DNA of 64,000 nt, taken from the NCBI GenBank assembly GCA_040902885.1, contig JBBDWK010000100.1:9054-73053 (forward strand), read 5' to 3'. The first letter of the stretch is position 1; each line of letters begins with the position of its first letter. The translations under genes were made by a program, and so were the position numbers. Below are positions 8,321 through 15,877 of this stretch, piece by piece. The DNA is from JBBDWK01 sp040902885. Its GTDB lineage: Bacteria > Acidobacteriota > Terriglobia > Bryobacterales > Bryobacteraceae. The notes beneath the pieces are model-generated. The model saw nothing but the letters and a program-made list of their open reading frames with translations, was not told the origin of the DNA and made no database searches.

Positions 8321-9229
8321 GTGTCCGCGGGACTGTTAGGAACCGAAGAGCTCGACCGCGTCGAGATCGAATCGATTCTCGCCCGGGCCAAGGACTTTCA
8401 GCCGCTGCAGAACGAATCGGTGAAAAGGCTCGACATTCTGCGCGGCAAGATGATCGTCAACCTTTTCTTCGAATCGTCCACGCGAACGCGCATCAGCTTC
8501 GAGATCGCGGCGAAGCGTCTCGGCGCGGACACGGTTTCCATCACCGCGGCCGGCTCCAGCGTGTCGAAGGGAGAATCCCTGGTGGACACCCTGAACACGC
8601 TGGCCGCCATGCGGCCGAACGCCATCGTGATGCGCCATGCGGCCTCGGGCGCGCCGCACTTCCTCGCCCGGCACCTCGCGATCCCGATCGTGAACGCGGG
8701 CGACGGCACGCACGAGCATCCCACCCAGGCGCTGCTCGATGCGCGCACCATCCTCGACCGGCGGGGCACGTTGGAGAAGCTGCGTGTCGCCATCATCGGG
8801 GACATCGCCCACAGCCGCGTGGCGCGCTCCAACGTGCATCTGCTTTCGAAATTCGGCGCGGACATTGTGCTGTGCGGTCCGGCCACGCTTCTGCCCCCGG
8901 AGCTGGCAAGGATCGCGAAGGGCGTCACGCTCACGCACGACATCCGGGAAGCCATTCGCGACTCCGACGTGATCATGATGCTGCGCGTGCAGCTCGAGCG
9001 GCAGAACGAAACGCCATTTTCGGCATCCGAATATTTCCAGTTCTATGGGCTGCGCCTGGAGCACCTGGCGCTGGCCAGGCCGGACGCCATCGTCATGCAC
9101 CCAGGCCCGATCAACCGCGGCAGGGAGCTGTCGAGCGAAGTGGCGGACTCTCAGCGGTCGGTAATCCTGAATCAGGTTGAAAACGGCGTCGCCGTGCGCA
9201 TGGCGGTGCTTGAAAGAATCATCGGTTGA
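8321..9229 (+). CDS. pyrB: Aspartate carbamoyltransferase catalytic subunit
   Basis: Second step of pyrimidine synthesis: joins carbamoyl phosphate and aspartate. The 302-residue protein has the carbamoyl-phosphate loop FESSTRTR, the HPTQALLD motif and the aspartate-binding region HPGPINRG. It starts with GTG two bases after the pyrR stop and its TGA overlaps the pyrC ATG (ATGA-type overlap). No pyrI regulatory subunit is present, which fits class B/C enzymes that assemble with PyrC or alone. Confidence 0.96.
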   Translation: MSAGLLGTEELDRVEIESILARAKDFQPLQNESVKRLDILRGKMIVNLFFESSTRTRISFEIAAKRLGADTVSITAAGSSVSKGESLVDTLNTLAAMRPNAIVMRHAASGAPHFLARHLAIPIVNAGDGTHEHPTQALLDARTILDRRGTLEKLRVAIIGDIAHSRVARSNVHLLSKFGADIVLCGPATLLPPELARIAKGVTLTHDIREAIRDSDVIMMLRVQLERQNETPFSASEYFQFYGLRLEHLALARPDAIVMHPGPINRGRELSSEVADSQRSVILNQVENGVAVRMAVLERIIG

Positions 9230-10509
9230 TGGCGAATTTGATAGTGAAGAACGGCCGCGTAATCGATCCGGCCTCGGGATTCGATAAGGTCGCCGACGTG
9301 CTCCTGCGGGACGGAGTGGTGGGGGAGGTTGGCGAGAACCTGACCGCCGTTAATGCCGAAGTGTTCGATGCGTCGGGGCTGATCGTGGCGCCCGGCTTTA
9401 TCGATATGCACGTCCATCTGCGCGAGCCGGGCTTTGAGCATTCGGAAACGATTGAAAGCGGCGCGCGCGCGGCCGCGGCGGGCGGCTTCACATCGGTCTG
9501 CTGCATGCCCAATACGAAACCGGTGAACGACAATGCCACGGTCACCAGCTACATCGTGGAGCGCGCGCGCAAGTACGCCGCGACGAATGTGTTTCCCATC
9601 GGCGCGATCACGCGGAACAGCGGCGGCGAAGAACTGGCGGCGATCGCTTCGATGAAGCAGGCTGGCATTGTCGCTATCTCCGATGACGGCCGCCCCGTTA
9701 TGAATGCCCGCGTAATGCGGCGAGCCATGGAATTTGCCCACTCGCTGGACCTGCCGGTGATCGACCACTGCGAGGACCTGCATTTGAGCGCGGGAGGCGA
9801 CATGCACGAGGGCCTGGAGTCCGTGCGCCTGGGTCTGCGGGGCATTCCGGCGGCCTCGGAAGACGTCATGGTGGCGCGCGATATTCTGCTGGCCGAGCTT
9901 ACCGGCGCGCGCTTCCACGTCGCGCACATTTCGTCAAGTCATTCCGTTGCCATGGTGGATTTTGCGAAGAGAAAGGGGCTCCCGGTGACGTGTGAGGCCA
10001 CCCCCCATCACTTCGCGCTCAGCGACTCCCAAGTTTGCAGCTACGACAGCAATTACAAGATGAAGCCGCCCTTGCGCTCCACGCCGCACGTGACGGCCGT
10101 CGCCAAGGGCGTCGTTTCCGGAGCGGTCGACGTCATCGCCACCGACCATGCGCCGCATGCGGGCAGTGAAAAGATGCAGGAGTTCGAGCGATGCCCGTTC
10201 GGTGTCCTGGGTCTGGAAACGGCTATCGGAGTGGCGCTGGAGCGCCTGGTACACACCGGATTGATCCCCGTGTCCAAGCTTGTCTCCCTGTTCGCCGCCA
10301 ACCCGGCGCGGATTCTGAAGCTCGACCGCGGCACGCTCGCTCCAGGCGCCGCCGCCGACGTTACCATTTTCGATACAAATCACGAGTGGGTCTACGACGT
10401 GAACCGCTCGGCCTCGAAGAGCCGCAATTCGCCGTTTCACGGGAGAACGTTTCGTGGAGGACCGGTAGCTACTATTGTGAACGGCGTATTCGTCTGGCGC
10501 CGGGATTGA
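9229..10509 (+). CDS. pyrC: Dihydroorotase
   Basis: Third step of pyrimidine synthesis: cyclises carbamoyl aspartate to dihydroorotate in the cytoplasm. At 426 residues it is a type I dihydroorotase of the amidohydrolase superfamily. It carries the metal-binding DMHVHLREPG near residue 60, HISS, and the catalytic ATDHAPH motif. It starts at the ATG sharing bases with the pyrB stop, so pyrR-pyrB-pyrC form one coupled operon. Physical pairing with PyrB, known in some bacteria, is plausible but not shown here. Confidence 0.96.
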   Translation: MANLIVKNGRVIDPASGFDKVADVLLRDGVVGEVGENLTAVNAEVFDASGLIVAPGFIDMHVHLREPGFEHSETIESGARAAAAGGFTSVCCMPNTKPVNDNATVTSYIVERARKYAATNVFPIGAITRNSGGEELAAIASMKQAGIVAISDDGRPVMNARVMRRAMEFAHSLDLPVIDHCEDLHLSAGGDMHEGLESVRLGLRGIPAASEDVMVARDILLAELTGARFHVAHISSSHSVAMVDFAKRKGLPVTCEATPHHFALSDSQVCSYDSNYKMKPPLRSTPHVTAVAKGVVSGAVDVIATDHAPHAGSEKMQEFERCPFGVLGLETAIGVALERLVHTGLIPVSKLVSLFAANPARILKLDRGTLAPGAAADVTIFDTNHEWVYDVNRSASKSRNSPFHGRTFRGGPVATIVNGVFVWRRD

Positions 10510-10645
10510 TCCGGCCGGAGACCGCTTCGCAACACGGGGTGACAGAACTCACCTTTGGAGACTCACTTTCCGTCCGAAAGAATCTCGCAGTAGATGGCTT
10601 TCCGCGCATCTCGACAGCAATAGGCGGCGGGGACGCGCCGGTCTA

Positions 10646-10674
10646 TTGACAGCCCGCGATCTCAATGGTAACAC
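10646..10674 (+). promoter_or_regulatory. Promoter of the tetR-RND efflux operon
   Basis: A perfect -35 hexamer TTGACA is followed after 17 bases by TAACAC as a weak -10. The predicted start falls inside the palindromic operator just downstream, so repressor binding would block initiation. Confidence 0.5.
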
Positions 10675-10692
10675 TTAGTAAGTACATACTTA
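10673..10692 (+). promoter_or_regulatory. Nested palindromic operator for the TetR regulator
   Basis: Two overlapping perfect palindromes: ACTTA-G-TAAGT (10673-10683) and TAAGTA-CA-TACTTA (10679-10692). They end two bases before the TetR start codon. Half-sites of the same sequence alternate three times, as expected for cooperative binding by TetR dimers. Autorepression of the whole operon is the natural reading. Confidence 0.65.
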
Positions 10693-10693
10693 T

Positions 10694-11365
10694 ATGGCTC
10701 GCTTGTCAGTTCAGGAAGCGGTTCCCAGCCCGGGAGATTCCGCAGACCGGCACCGCCGGGTTTCATCGGCCATAAGACGCGCACAAATTCTGGGAGTCGC
10801 GCGCAAGGTATTTGCGGCAAGTGGATTCCGGGGGACCACGACCAAGCAGATCGCCGTAGCGGCCGGCGTGACTGAGGCTCTCCTATTTCAGCACTTCGCC
10901 ACCAAGCAGGACTTGTATAACAGCATTCTCGAAGCCAAAGCGGGGGAGAATCCGATCGAGCCGGTGCTTGCCGCTTTGCGGTCTCACGCCGAGCGTAGAG
11001 ACGATCGAGCCTTTCTCGAAGAGTACGCCAGATGCAGCCTCGCACGATACAGAACCGACAGCGAGTTTCTGCGGCTCATGCTCTATTCAGCGCTTGAAGG
11101 GCATGAACTCGCCCTGGCGTTTCGACGGGACCAGGTGAAGCCGATCCAGACCGAGCTGCGCAGGTATATTGCCGCGCGCCAGCGGGAAGGTGCGTTTCGC
11201 AAGCTGCGTGTGACAGCTGCGGTTCGCGCCTTCGCGGGAGCGATCGGCAATTATGCCCTGGTGAAAGGGATTTTCGGACCGGCGGAAGCGGGGCTCTCGG
11301 AAAAGCAGGCCATTCGGGAGTTCACAGATCTCTTTCTTCACGGGGTGAATGGAAATGGCGCGTGA
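10694..11365 (+). CDS. TetR/AcrR-family repressor of the adjacent efflux pump
   Basis: A 223-residue regulator. The N-terminal helix-turn-helix spans about residues 30-75, with QIAVAAGVTEALLFQHF as the recognition region and AVFAASGFRGTT-like lead-in, typical of TetR proteins. The C-terminal half is the helical ligand-binding domain. The gene lies directly before the membrane-fusion and pump genes on the same strand, and palindromic operators overlap its promoter. By analogy with AcrR-type regulators it should release DNA on binding a toxic compound and allow pump expression. The ligand is unknown. Confidence 0.88.
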   Translation: MARLSVQEAVPSPGDSADRHRRVSSAIRRAQILGVARKVFAASGFRGTTTKQIAVAAGVTEALLFQHFATKQDLYNSILEAKAGENPIEPVLAALRSHAERRDDRAFLEEYARCSLARYRTDSEFLRLMLYSALEGHELALAFRRDQVKPIQTELRRYIAARQREGAFRKLRVTAAVRAFAGAIGNYALVKGIFGPAEAGLSEKQAIREFTDLFLHGVNGNGA

Positions 11366-11378
11366 GTGCGGTAACCGC

Positions 11379-12602
11379 ATGACAACTTCAGTTTCGTGTC
11401 CGCATGCGAGGGGGGCATGGGCCATCATTGCGATCGCGGCAGGCGTGCTGCTGACCGCAGGCTGTCAGATGGAGAATCCTGCGGCCGCAGCATCGAATCC
11501 CGACAGAAAACCCCGAAAGGTCCAGCTAACGGCGGCCGCCGAAGACCTGGTGCCTCGAGGTATCGAAGTAACGGGTACTCTGGCTGCACGGGATCAGGTG
11601 CAGCTCGCCATGAAAGTGCCGGGGCGTGTCGCCGACCTGCTGGTGGATCTGGGAGATCGGGTCAGGAAAGGCCAGCAGCTCGCGCGGCTCGATCCCGCGG
11701 ATCTGGAACTGGCGGTGCGCCAGGCGGTCGCGGCGCTCCAGCAGGCGCGCTCCCGTCTGGGGCTACCGCCGAACGGGAAAGACGATCGGGTCAACGTGGA
11801 AGAGACGCCGATCGTTCGCCAGGCCGCGGCGATGCTGAATGAAGCGAAGCTCAACCGGGATCGAGCGCAGCAGATGTTTGAGCAGAAGCTGATTGCCCGC
11901 GCCGACTACGACACAACCGTCGCAACGTTCCAGGTAGCAGAGAGCCGGTATCACGAATCGGTCGAAGAGATCTGGAACCGGCAGGCAATGCTGGCCCAGC
12001 GACGCTCGGAGCTGCAGCTGGCCCGGCAGATGCTCTCGTACGCAACTCTGGTTTCTCCAATCGACGGCGCGGTGCTGGACCGGCAGGCGTCTGTCGGGCA
12101 GTATCTGCCTGGCGGAGCCCCGGTTGTAACCGTTATCCGCATTCATCCCCTGCGGCTTCGATTGCCGGTCCCGGAGCGGGCTGCCGCCGGAGTGCGTGTG
12201 GGACAGAAGGTGCTCGTACGGGTCGACCAGGATCCGGCTGCATATGAGGGCCAAGTGTCGCGAATCAGCCCGGCGATCGACCAGACGAACCGGACGCTGC
12301 TGGTAGAGGCCGAGGTGCCGAACCAGCAGGGCCGCCTCTCTCCGGGCGCGTTTGTTCGGGCGGAGATCATCACCGTTGCCGCGGAACCCGCTTTGTTTGT
12401 GCCTGCATCGGCGCTTGTGACATTTGCCGGCATTCACAAGGTGTTTACCGTCGAGAACGGCCGCGCTGTTGAGAAAACCGTTCAAACGGGCCGAAAAAGC
12501 GCCAAGCGAGTCGAGATCGCGGAAGGGCTCAAACCCGGCGATCAGGTTGTTGTGCGTCCGGGGAATCTCGCTGCCGGCCAGCCTGTCACTACCGCCAACT
12601 AG
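11379..12602 (+). CDS. RND efflux membrane-fusion lipoprotein
   Basis: Periplasmic adaptor linking an inner-membrane RND pump to an outer-membrane channel. The 407-residue protein starts at the ATG at 11379 because that places a lipoprotein signal (AIAAGVLLTAGC) correctly; Cys would be lipidated. After it come the split biotinyl-lipoyl halves (GRVADLLVDLGDRVRKGQ and the later LVSPIDGAVLDR), a long helical hairpin between them, and the beta-barrel domain with VPASALVTF. It is in the same operon as the repressor and is followed nine bases later by the pump. Confidence 0.92.
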   Translation: MTTSVSCPHARGAWAIIAIAAGVLLTAGCQMENPAAAASNPDRKPRKVQLTAAAEDLVPRGIEVTGTLAARDQVQLAMKVPGRVADLLVDLGDRVRKGQQLARLDPADLELAVRQAVAALQQARSRLGLPPNGKDDRVNVEETPIVRQAAAMLNEAKLNRDRAQQMFEQKLIARADYDTTVATFQVAESRYHESVEEIWNRQAMLAQRRSELQLARQMLSYATLVSPIDGAVLDRQASVGQYLPGGAPVVTVIRIHPLRLRLPVPERAAAGVRVGQKVLVRVDQDPAAYEGQVSRISPAIDQTNRTLLVEAEVPNQQGRLSPGAFVRAEIITVAAEPALFVPASALVTFAGIHKVFTVENGRAVEKTVQTGRKSAKRVEIAEGLKPGDQVVVRPGNLAAGQPVTTAN

Positions 12603-12611
12603 GTTCCGTCC

Positions 12612-15600
12612 ATGCAAAAGCTCGCAGAAATCAGCATTAAGCGGCCGATATTCGCTGCGATGATGATCCTGGCTCTGGTAGTGGTTGGAGCCTCGAGTTA
12701 CTTCCGCTTGGGCGTGGATCGTTTTCCGGAAGTAGACCTGCCGACGGTAGCGGTGCGCACGGTGCTGCCCGGCGCCTCTTCGGAAGAAACGGAGTCTCTG
12801 ATCTCCGACGTTATCGAAGAAGCGGTAAACACGGTTGAGGGGATACGCGAGCTCAGGTCAATCAGCGGCCAGAACAGCTCAATCATCATTGCGACCTTCG
12901 ATCTGAGCCGGGATGTCGATATGGCGGCTCAGGACGTGCGCGATCGCGTGGCAACGGTCCTGCAGAATTTGCCGGATGATGTCGATCCGCCCATCATTTC
13001 CAAGTTCGACAACGAATCGACTCCGGTTATCACCATCGCGCTGGCCGGCGACCGCACGGTTCGCGAGCTGACCGAAATCGCAGACAAGACCGTTAAGCCG
13101 CAGCTAGAGCGTTCGCTCGGAGTCGGGGAAGTGCAGATCGTGGGAGGTCTGGAGAGGGCCATCAATATCTGGGCGGATGCCGATCGCCTGTCCGCGTACA
13201 ATCTCCCCATCTCCTCCGTTGCCGATGCGCTGATCCGGCAAAATTCCGACATTCCTGGCGGCAACGTGACGTCCGGAGGGCGTGAGGAAACGCTTCGAAC
13301 CATCGGACGAATCACGGATCCGCGGGAGTTCAACGATCTTGTAATCGCAACAGTGAACGGCTCGCCGATCCGAGTGTCTGATATCGGGTATGCGGAGGAC
13401 GGCACGAAGGAACAGCGTTCGCTGGCACGTCTGAACGGACAGCCTACAGTGATGCTGGCCATCCGAAGGCAGTCTGGCGCCAACACCGTCGCAGTGATCA
13501 ACGATGTAAAGGCGAACCTGGCGCGCCTGCAGGGGCAACTGCCTCCGGATGTAAAGACGGAAGTCGTTCAGGACCAGTCGCGCTACATTGATGCGGCGTT
13601 GCACGAGATCAACGTGCACCTGGTTCTGGGGAGCATTCTGGCCTGCCTTGTTGTGCTGGTTTTCATGAGAAGCTGGCGAAGCACAATCATCGCGGGAGTT
13701 GCGATTCCGACATCCGTGATTGCAACGTTCGGAATGATGGAGGTGCTGGATTTCACGCTGAACAGCGTGACGATGCTGGCCCTTGTTCTCATGGTCGGTA
13801 TCGTCATCGACGACGCCATCGTGGTTCTGGAGAACATCTTCCGGTTCGTGGAAGAGAAGAAGATGAATGCGTTCGACGCGGCGCGCGAAGCCACTCGCGA
13901 TATCGGACTGGCCGTGCTCGCGACCACGCTCAGCCTGGTGGTCATCTTCGTGCCGGTGTCGTTCATGTCCAGCATTTCGGGCCGATTCCTGTACCAGTTC
14001 GGAATCACCGCGGCGGTTGCAATCGTGGTGAGCCTGCTGGTTTCGTTCACGCTGACGCCCATGATGAGCGCGCGGCTCCTCAGGGGCGAGGATGCCAGAT
14101 CAGGACACGACAAAACGTCGCGAGGAGGGTTCTACGCCTGGATCGATCGCGCGTATATGAGGATGCTGGCATTCTCGATGCGGCACAGAATTGCGGTCTC
14201 CGGCCTTGCCCTGATTGTGATTCTCTCATCCATTCCCCTCTATACTGCGGTTCGGCAGGAATACATTCCCAGCGATGTCGATGAAGCCGAGTTCGAGATC
14301 AGAGTCAACGGACCGGAGGGCGCCAGCCTGGAGGCGATGGATGGAGTTATGCGCACCATCGAACGGAAACTGACGGATATACGCGGAGTTCGTACCGTCT
14401 TCTCGGAAGTTGGCGGAGGCTTTCTCGGAGGCATCAACCAGGGCAGCGCTTACGTCCGCATTGCTCCTCATGAAGAGCGTCTGTTCTCGTTTACGCGGCT
14501 GTTGAAGAGCATTGCGAAGGGCGATCCGATGGCGGCGTTCCACGGCAACTACTCGGCGCGCGACGTGATGATGGAGGTCCGGCGCGACATGCGCCAGTAT
14601 AGCGATCTGCGCGTGGCGGTGCGCAACCCGCCCTCGTTTAACATCGGCGGCGGAAGCCACGATATCGATTTCGTGATCCGCGGGCCTAACCTGGAACAAC
14701 TGGCCGCGTACGCGGAGGAACTGCGAAGGCGGTCGGAAGAACTCGGCGGCATCCTGGATGCGGATACCACCCTTAAGCTGAACCGTCCGGAGCTGCGCGT
14801 AGAGATCGACAGGGATCGAGCGGCCGACCTGGGCGTGTCCACGGAAGACGTGTCGCGCGCACTTCGCCTCATGGTGGGCGGCGATGAAGAGGTGACGCGT
14901 TTTCGCGATGAGAGCGTTAACGAAGATTACGACGTGCAACTCCGGCTCTCGGAAAAGTACAGAGACAGACAGGACACGATATCGCAGCTCTATGTGCCGA
15001 GACAGAACGGGGGTCTCGTTCGCTTGGATAGCCTCGTGAAGATCGTTCCATCAACCAGTCCAACGCGCATCGATCGGCTCGACCGCCAGCGCCAAGCGAG
15101 TGTGCGCGCGGCTGTGGGACCTGGGTTTGCGCTGGCCGACCGGCTGGAGGCCTTGAGAGAAGCGGCCCGCGAGATGAACATGCCCGCTGCCTACAATACG
15201 AGTGTTTCCGGAAAGGGTCGCGAACTCGAGCGCACGGGCCGCGAGTTTCTGCTGGCTTTTGCGCTGTCGATCGCGTTCATGTACATGATTCTGGCCTCTC
15301 AGTTTGAGAGTCTGATCCACCCGTTCACGATTCTTCTGTCGTTGCCGCTGTCAGTCCCGTTCGCTCTGTTCTCGCTTTGGGCGACAGAGAACACACTGAA
15401 CCTTTATTCGGCGCTCGGCATGCTGGTGCTGTTTGGCGTGGTGAAGAAGAACTCGATCCTTCAGATCGATCACATGAACAAGCTGCGGGCGCATGGCATG
15501 GAGCGGTACGATGCGATTATTCAGGGCAACCGGGACCGGCTTCGACCTATTCTGATGACTACGCTCGCGCTGGTGGCGGGCATGACTCCACTTGCTGTAG

Positions 15601-15824
15601 GAACCGGACCGGGCGCCGAAGAGCGGCGGGCGATTGCGGTTGTAGTGATCGGTGGACAGAGTCTATCGCTGCTGCTGACGCTGCTTGTCACGCCGGTCGC
15701 TTATTCGATTTTTGACGATATCGGGAACAGCGGGTGGTGGCCGTTCCGGCGCGCCAGGAAATCCGGCGAGCGTCGCGAAGCCGTCGAAACCGAGCAGGTG
15801 ATTGTGGCTCGCGAGGCGCTGTAG
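12612..15824 (+). CDS. RND-family efflux pump (AcrB/MdtB type)
   Basis: Proton-driven trimeric inner-membrane exporter of 1070 residues, the normal size. The N-terminus is typical (EISIKRPIFAAMMIL). The proton-relay aspartates sit in GIVIDDAIVVLENIFR in the fourth membrane segment, and the duplicated 12-helix layout is visible, with large periplasmic loops after helices 1 and 7. The sequence resembles the multidrug (HAE1) branch rather than the heavy-metal branch. No outer-membrane factor (TolC-like) gene is nearby, so the pump must recruit one encoded elsewhere. Confidence 0.94.
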   Translation: MQKLAEISIKRPIFAAMMILALVVVGASSYFRLGVDRFPEVDLPTVAVRTVLPGASSEETESLISDVIEEAVNTVEGIRELRSISGQNSSIIIATFDLSRDVDMAAQDVRDRVATVLQNLPDDVDPPIISKFDNESTPVITIALAGDRTVRELTEIADKTVKPQLERSLGVGEVQIVGGLERAINIWADADRLSAYNLPISSVADALIRQNSDIPGGNVTSGGREETLRTIGRITDPREFNDLVIATVNGSPIRVSDIGYAEDGTKEQRSLARLNGQPTVMLAIRRQSGANTVAVINDVKANLARLQGQLPPDVKTEVVQDQSRYIDAALHEINVHLVLGSILACLVVLVFMRSWRSTIIAGVAIPTSVIATFGMMEVLDFTLNSVTMLALVLMVGIVIDDAIVVLENIFRFVEEKKMNAFDAAREATRDIGLAVLATTLSLVVIFVPVSFMSSISGRFLYQFGITAAVAIVVSLLVSFTLTPMMSARLLRGEDARSGHDKTSRGGFYAWIDRAYMRMLAFSMRHRIAVSGLALIVILSSIPLYTAVRQEYIPSDVDEAEFEIRVNGPEGASLEAMDGVMRTIERKLTDIRGVRTVFSEVGGGFLGGINQGSAYVRIAPHEERLFSFTRLLKSIAKGDPMAAFHGNYSARDVMMEVRRDMRQYSDLRVAVRNPPSFNIGGGSHDIDFVIRGPNLEQLAAYAEELRRRSEELGGILDADTTLKLNRPELRVEIDRDRAADLGVSTEDVSRALRLMVGGDEEVTRFRDESVNEDYDVQLRLSEKYRDRQDTISQLYVPRQNGGLVRLDSLVKIVPSTSPTRIDRLDRQRQASVRAAVGPGFALADRLEALREAAREMNMPAAYNTSVSGKGRELERTGREFLLAFALSIAFMYMILASQFESLIHPFTILLSLPLSVPFALFSLWATENTLNLYSALGMLVLFGVVKKNSILQIDHMNKLRAHGMERYDAIIQGNRDRLRPILMTTLALVAGMTPLAVGTGPGAEERRAIAVVVIGGQSLSLLLTLLVTPVAYSIFDDIGNSGWWPFRRARKSGERREAVETEQVIVAREAL

Positions 15825-15862
15825 ACCAAGACAGATTCCTCGATCCGTGAATAATCCACAGG

Positions 15863-15871
15863 TGATACACT
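15863..15871 (+). promoter_or_regulatory. Extended -10 for a leaderless UPF0182 transcript
   Basis: TGATACACT (TGn plus TACACT) ends six bases before the ATG at 15878, so the mRNA should start at or next to the start codon. No Shine-Dalgarno sequence is present. Confidence 0.5.
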
Positions 15872-15877
15872 CCGGTC

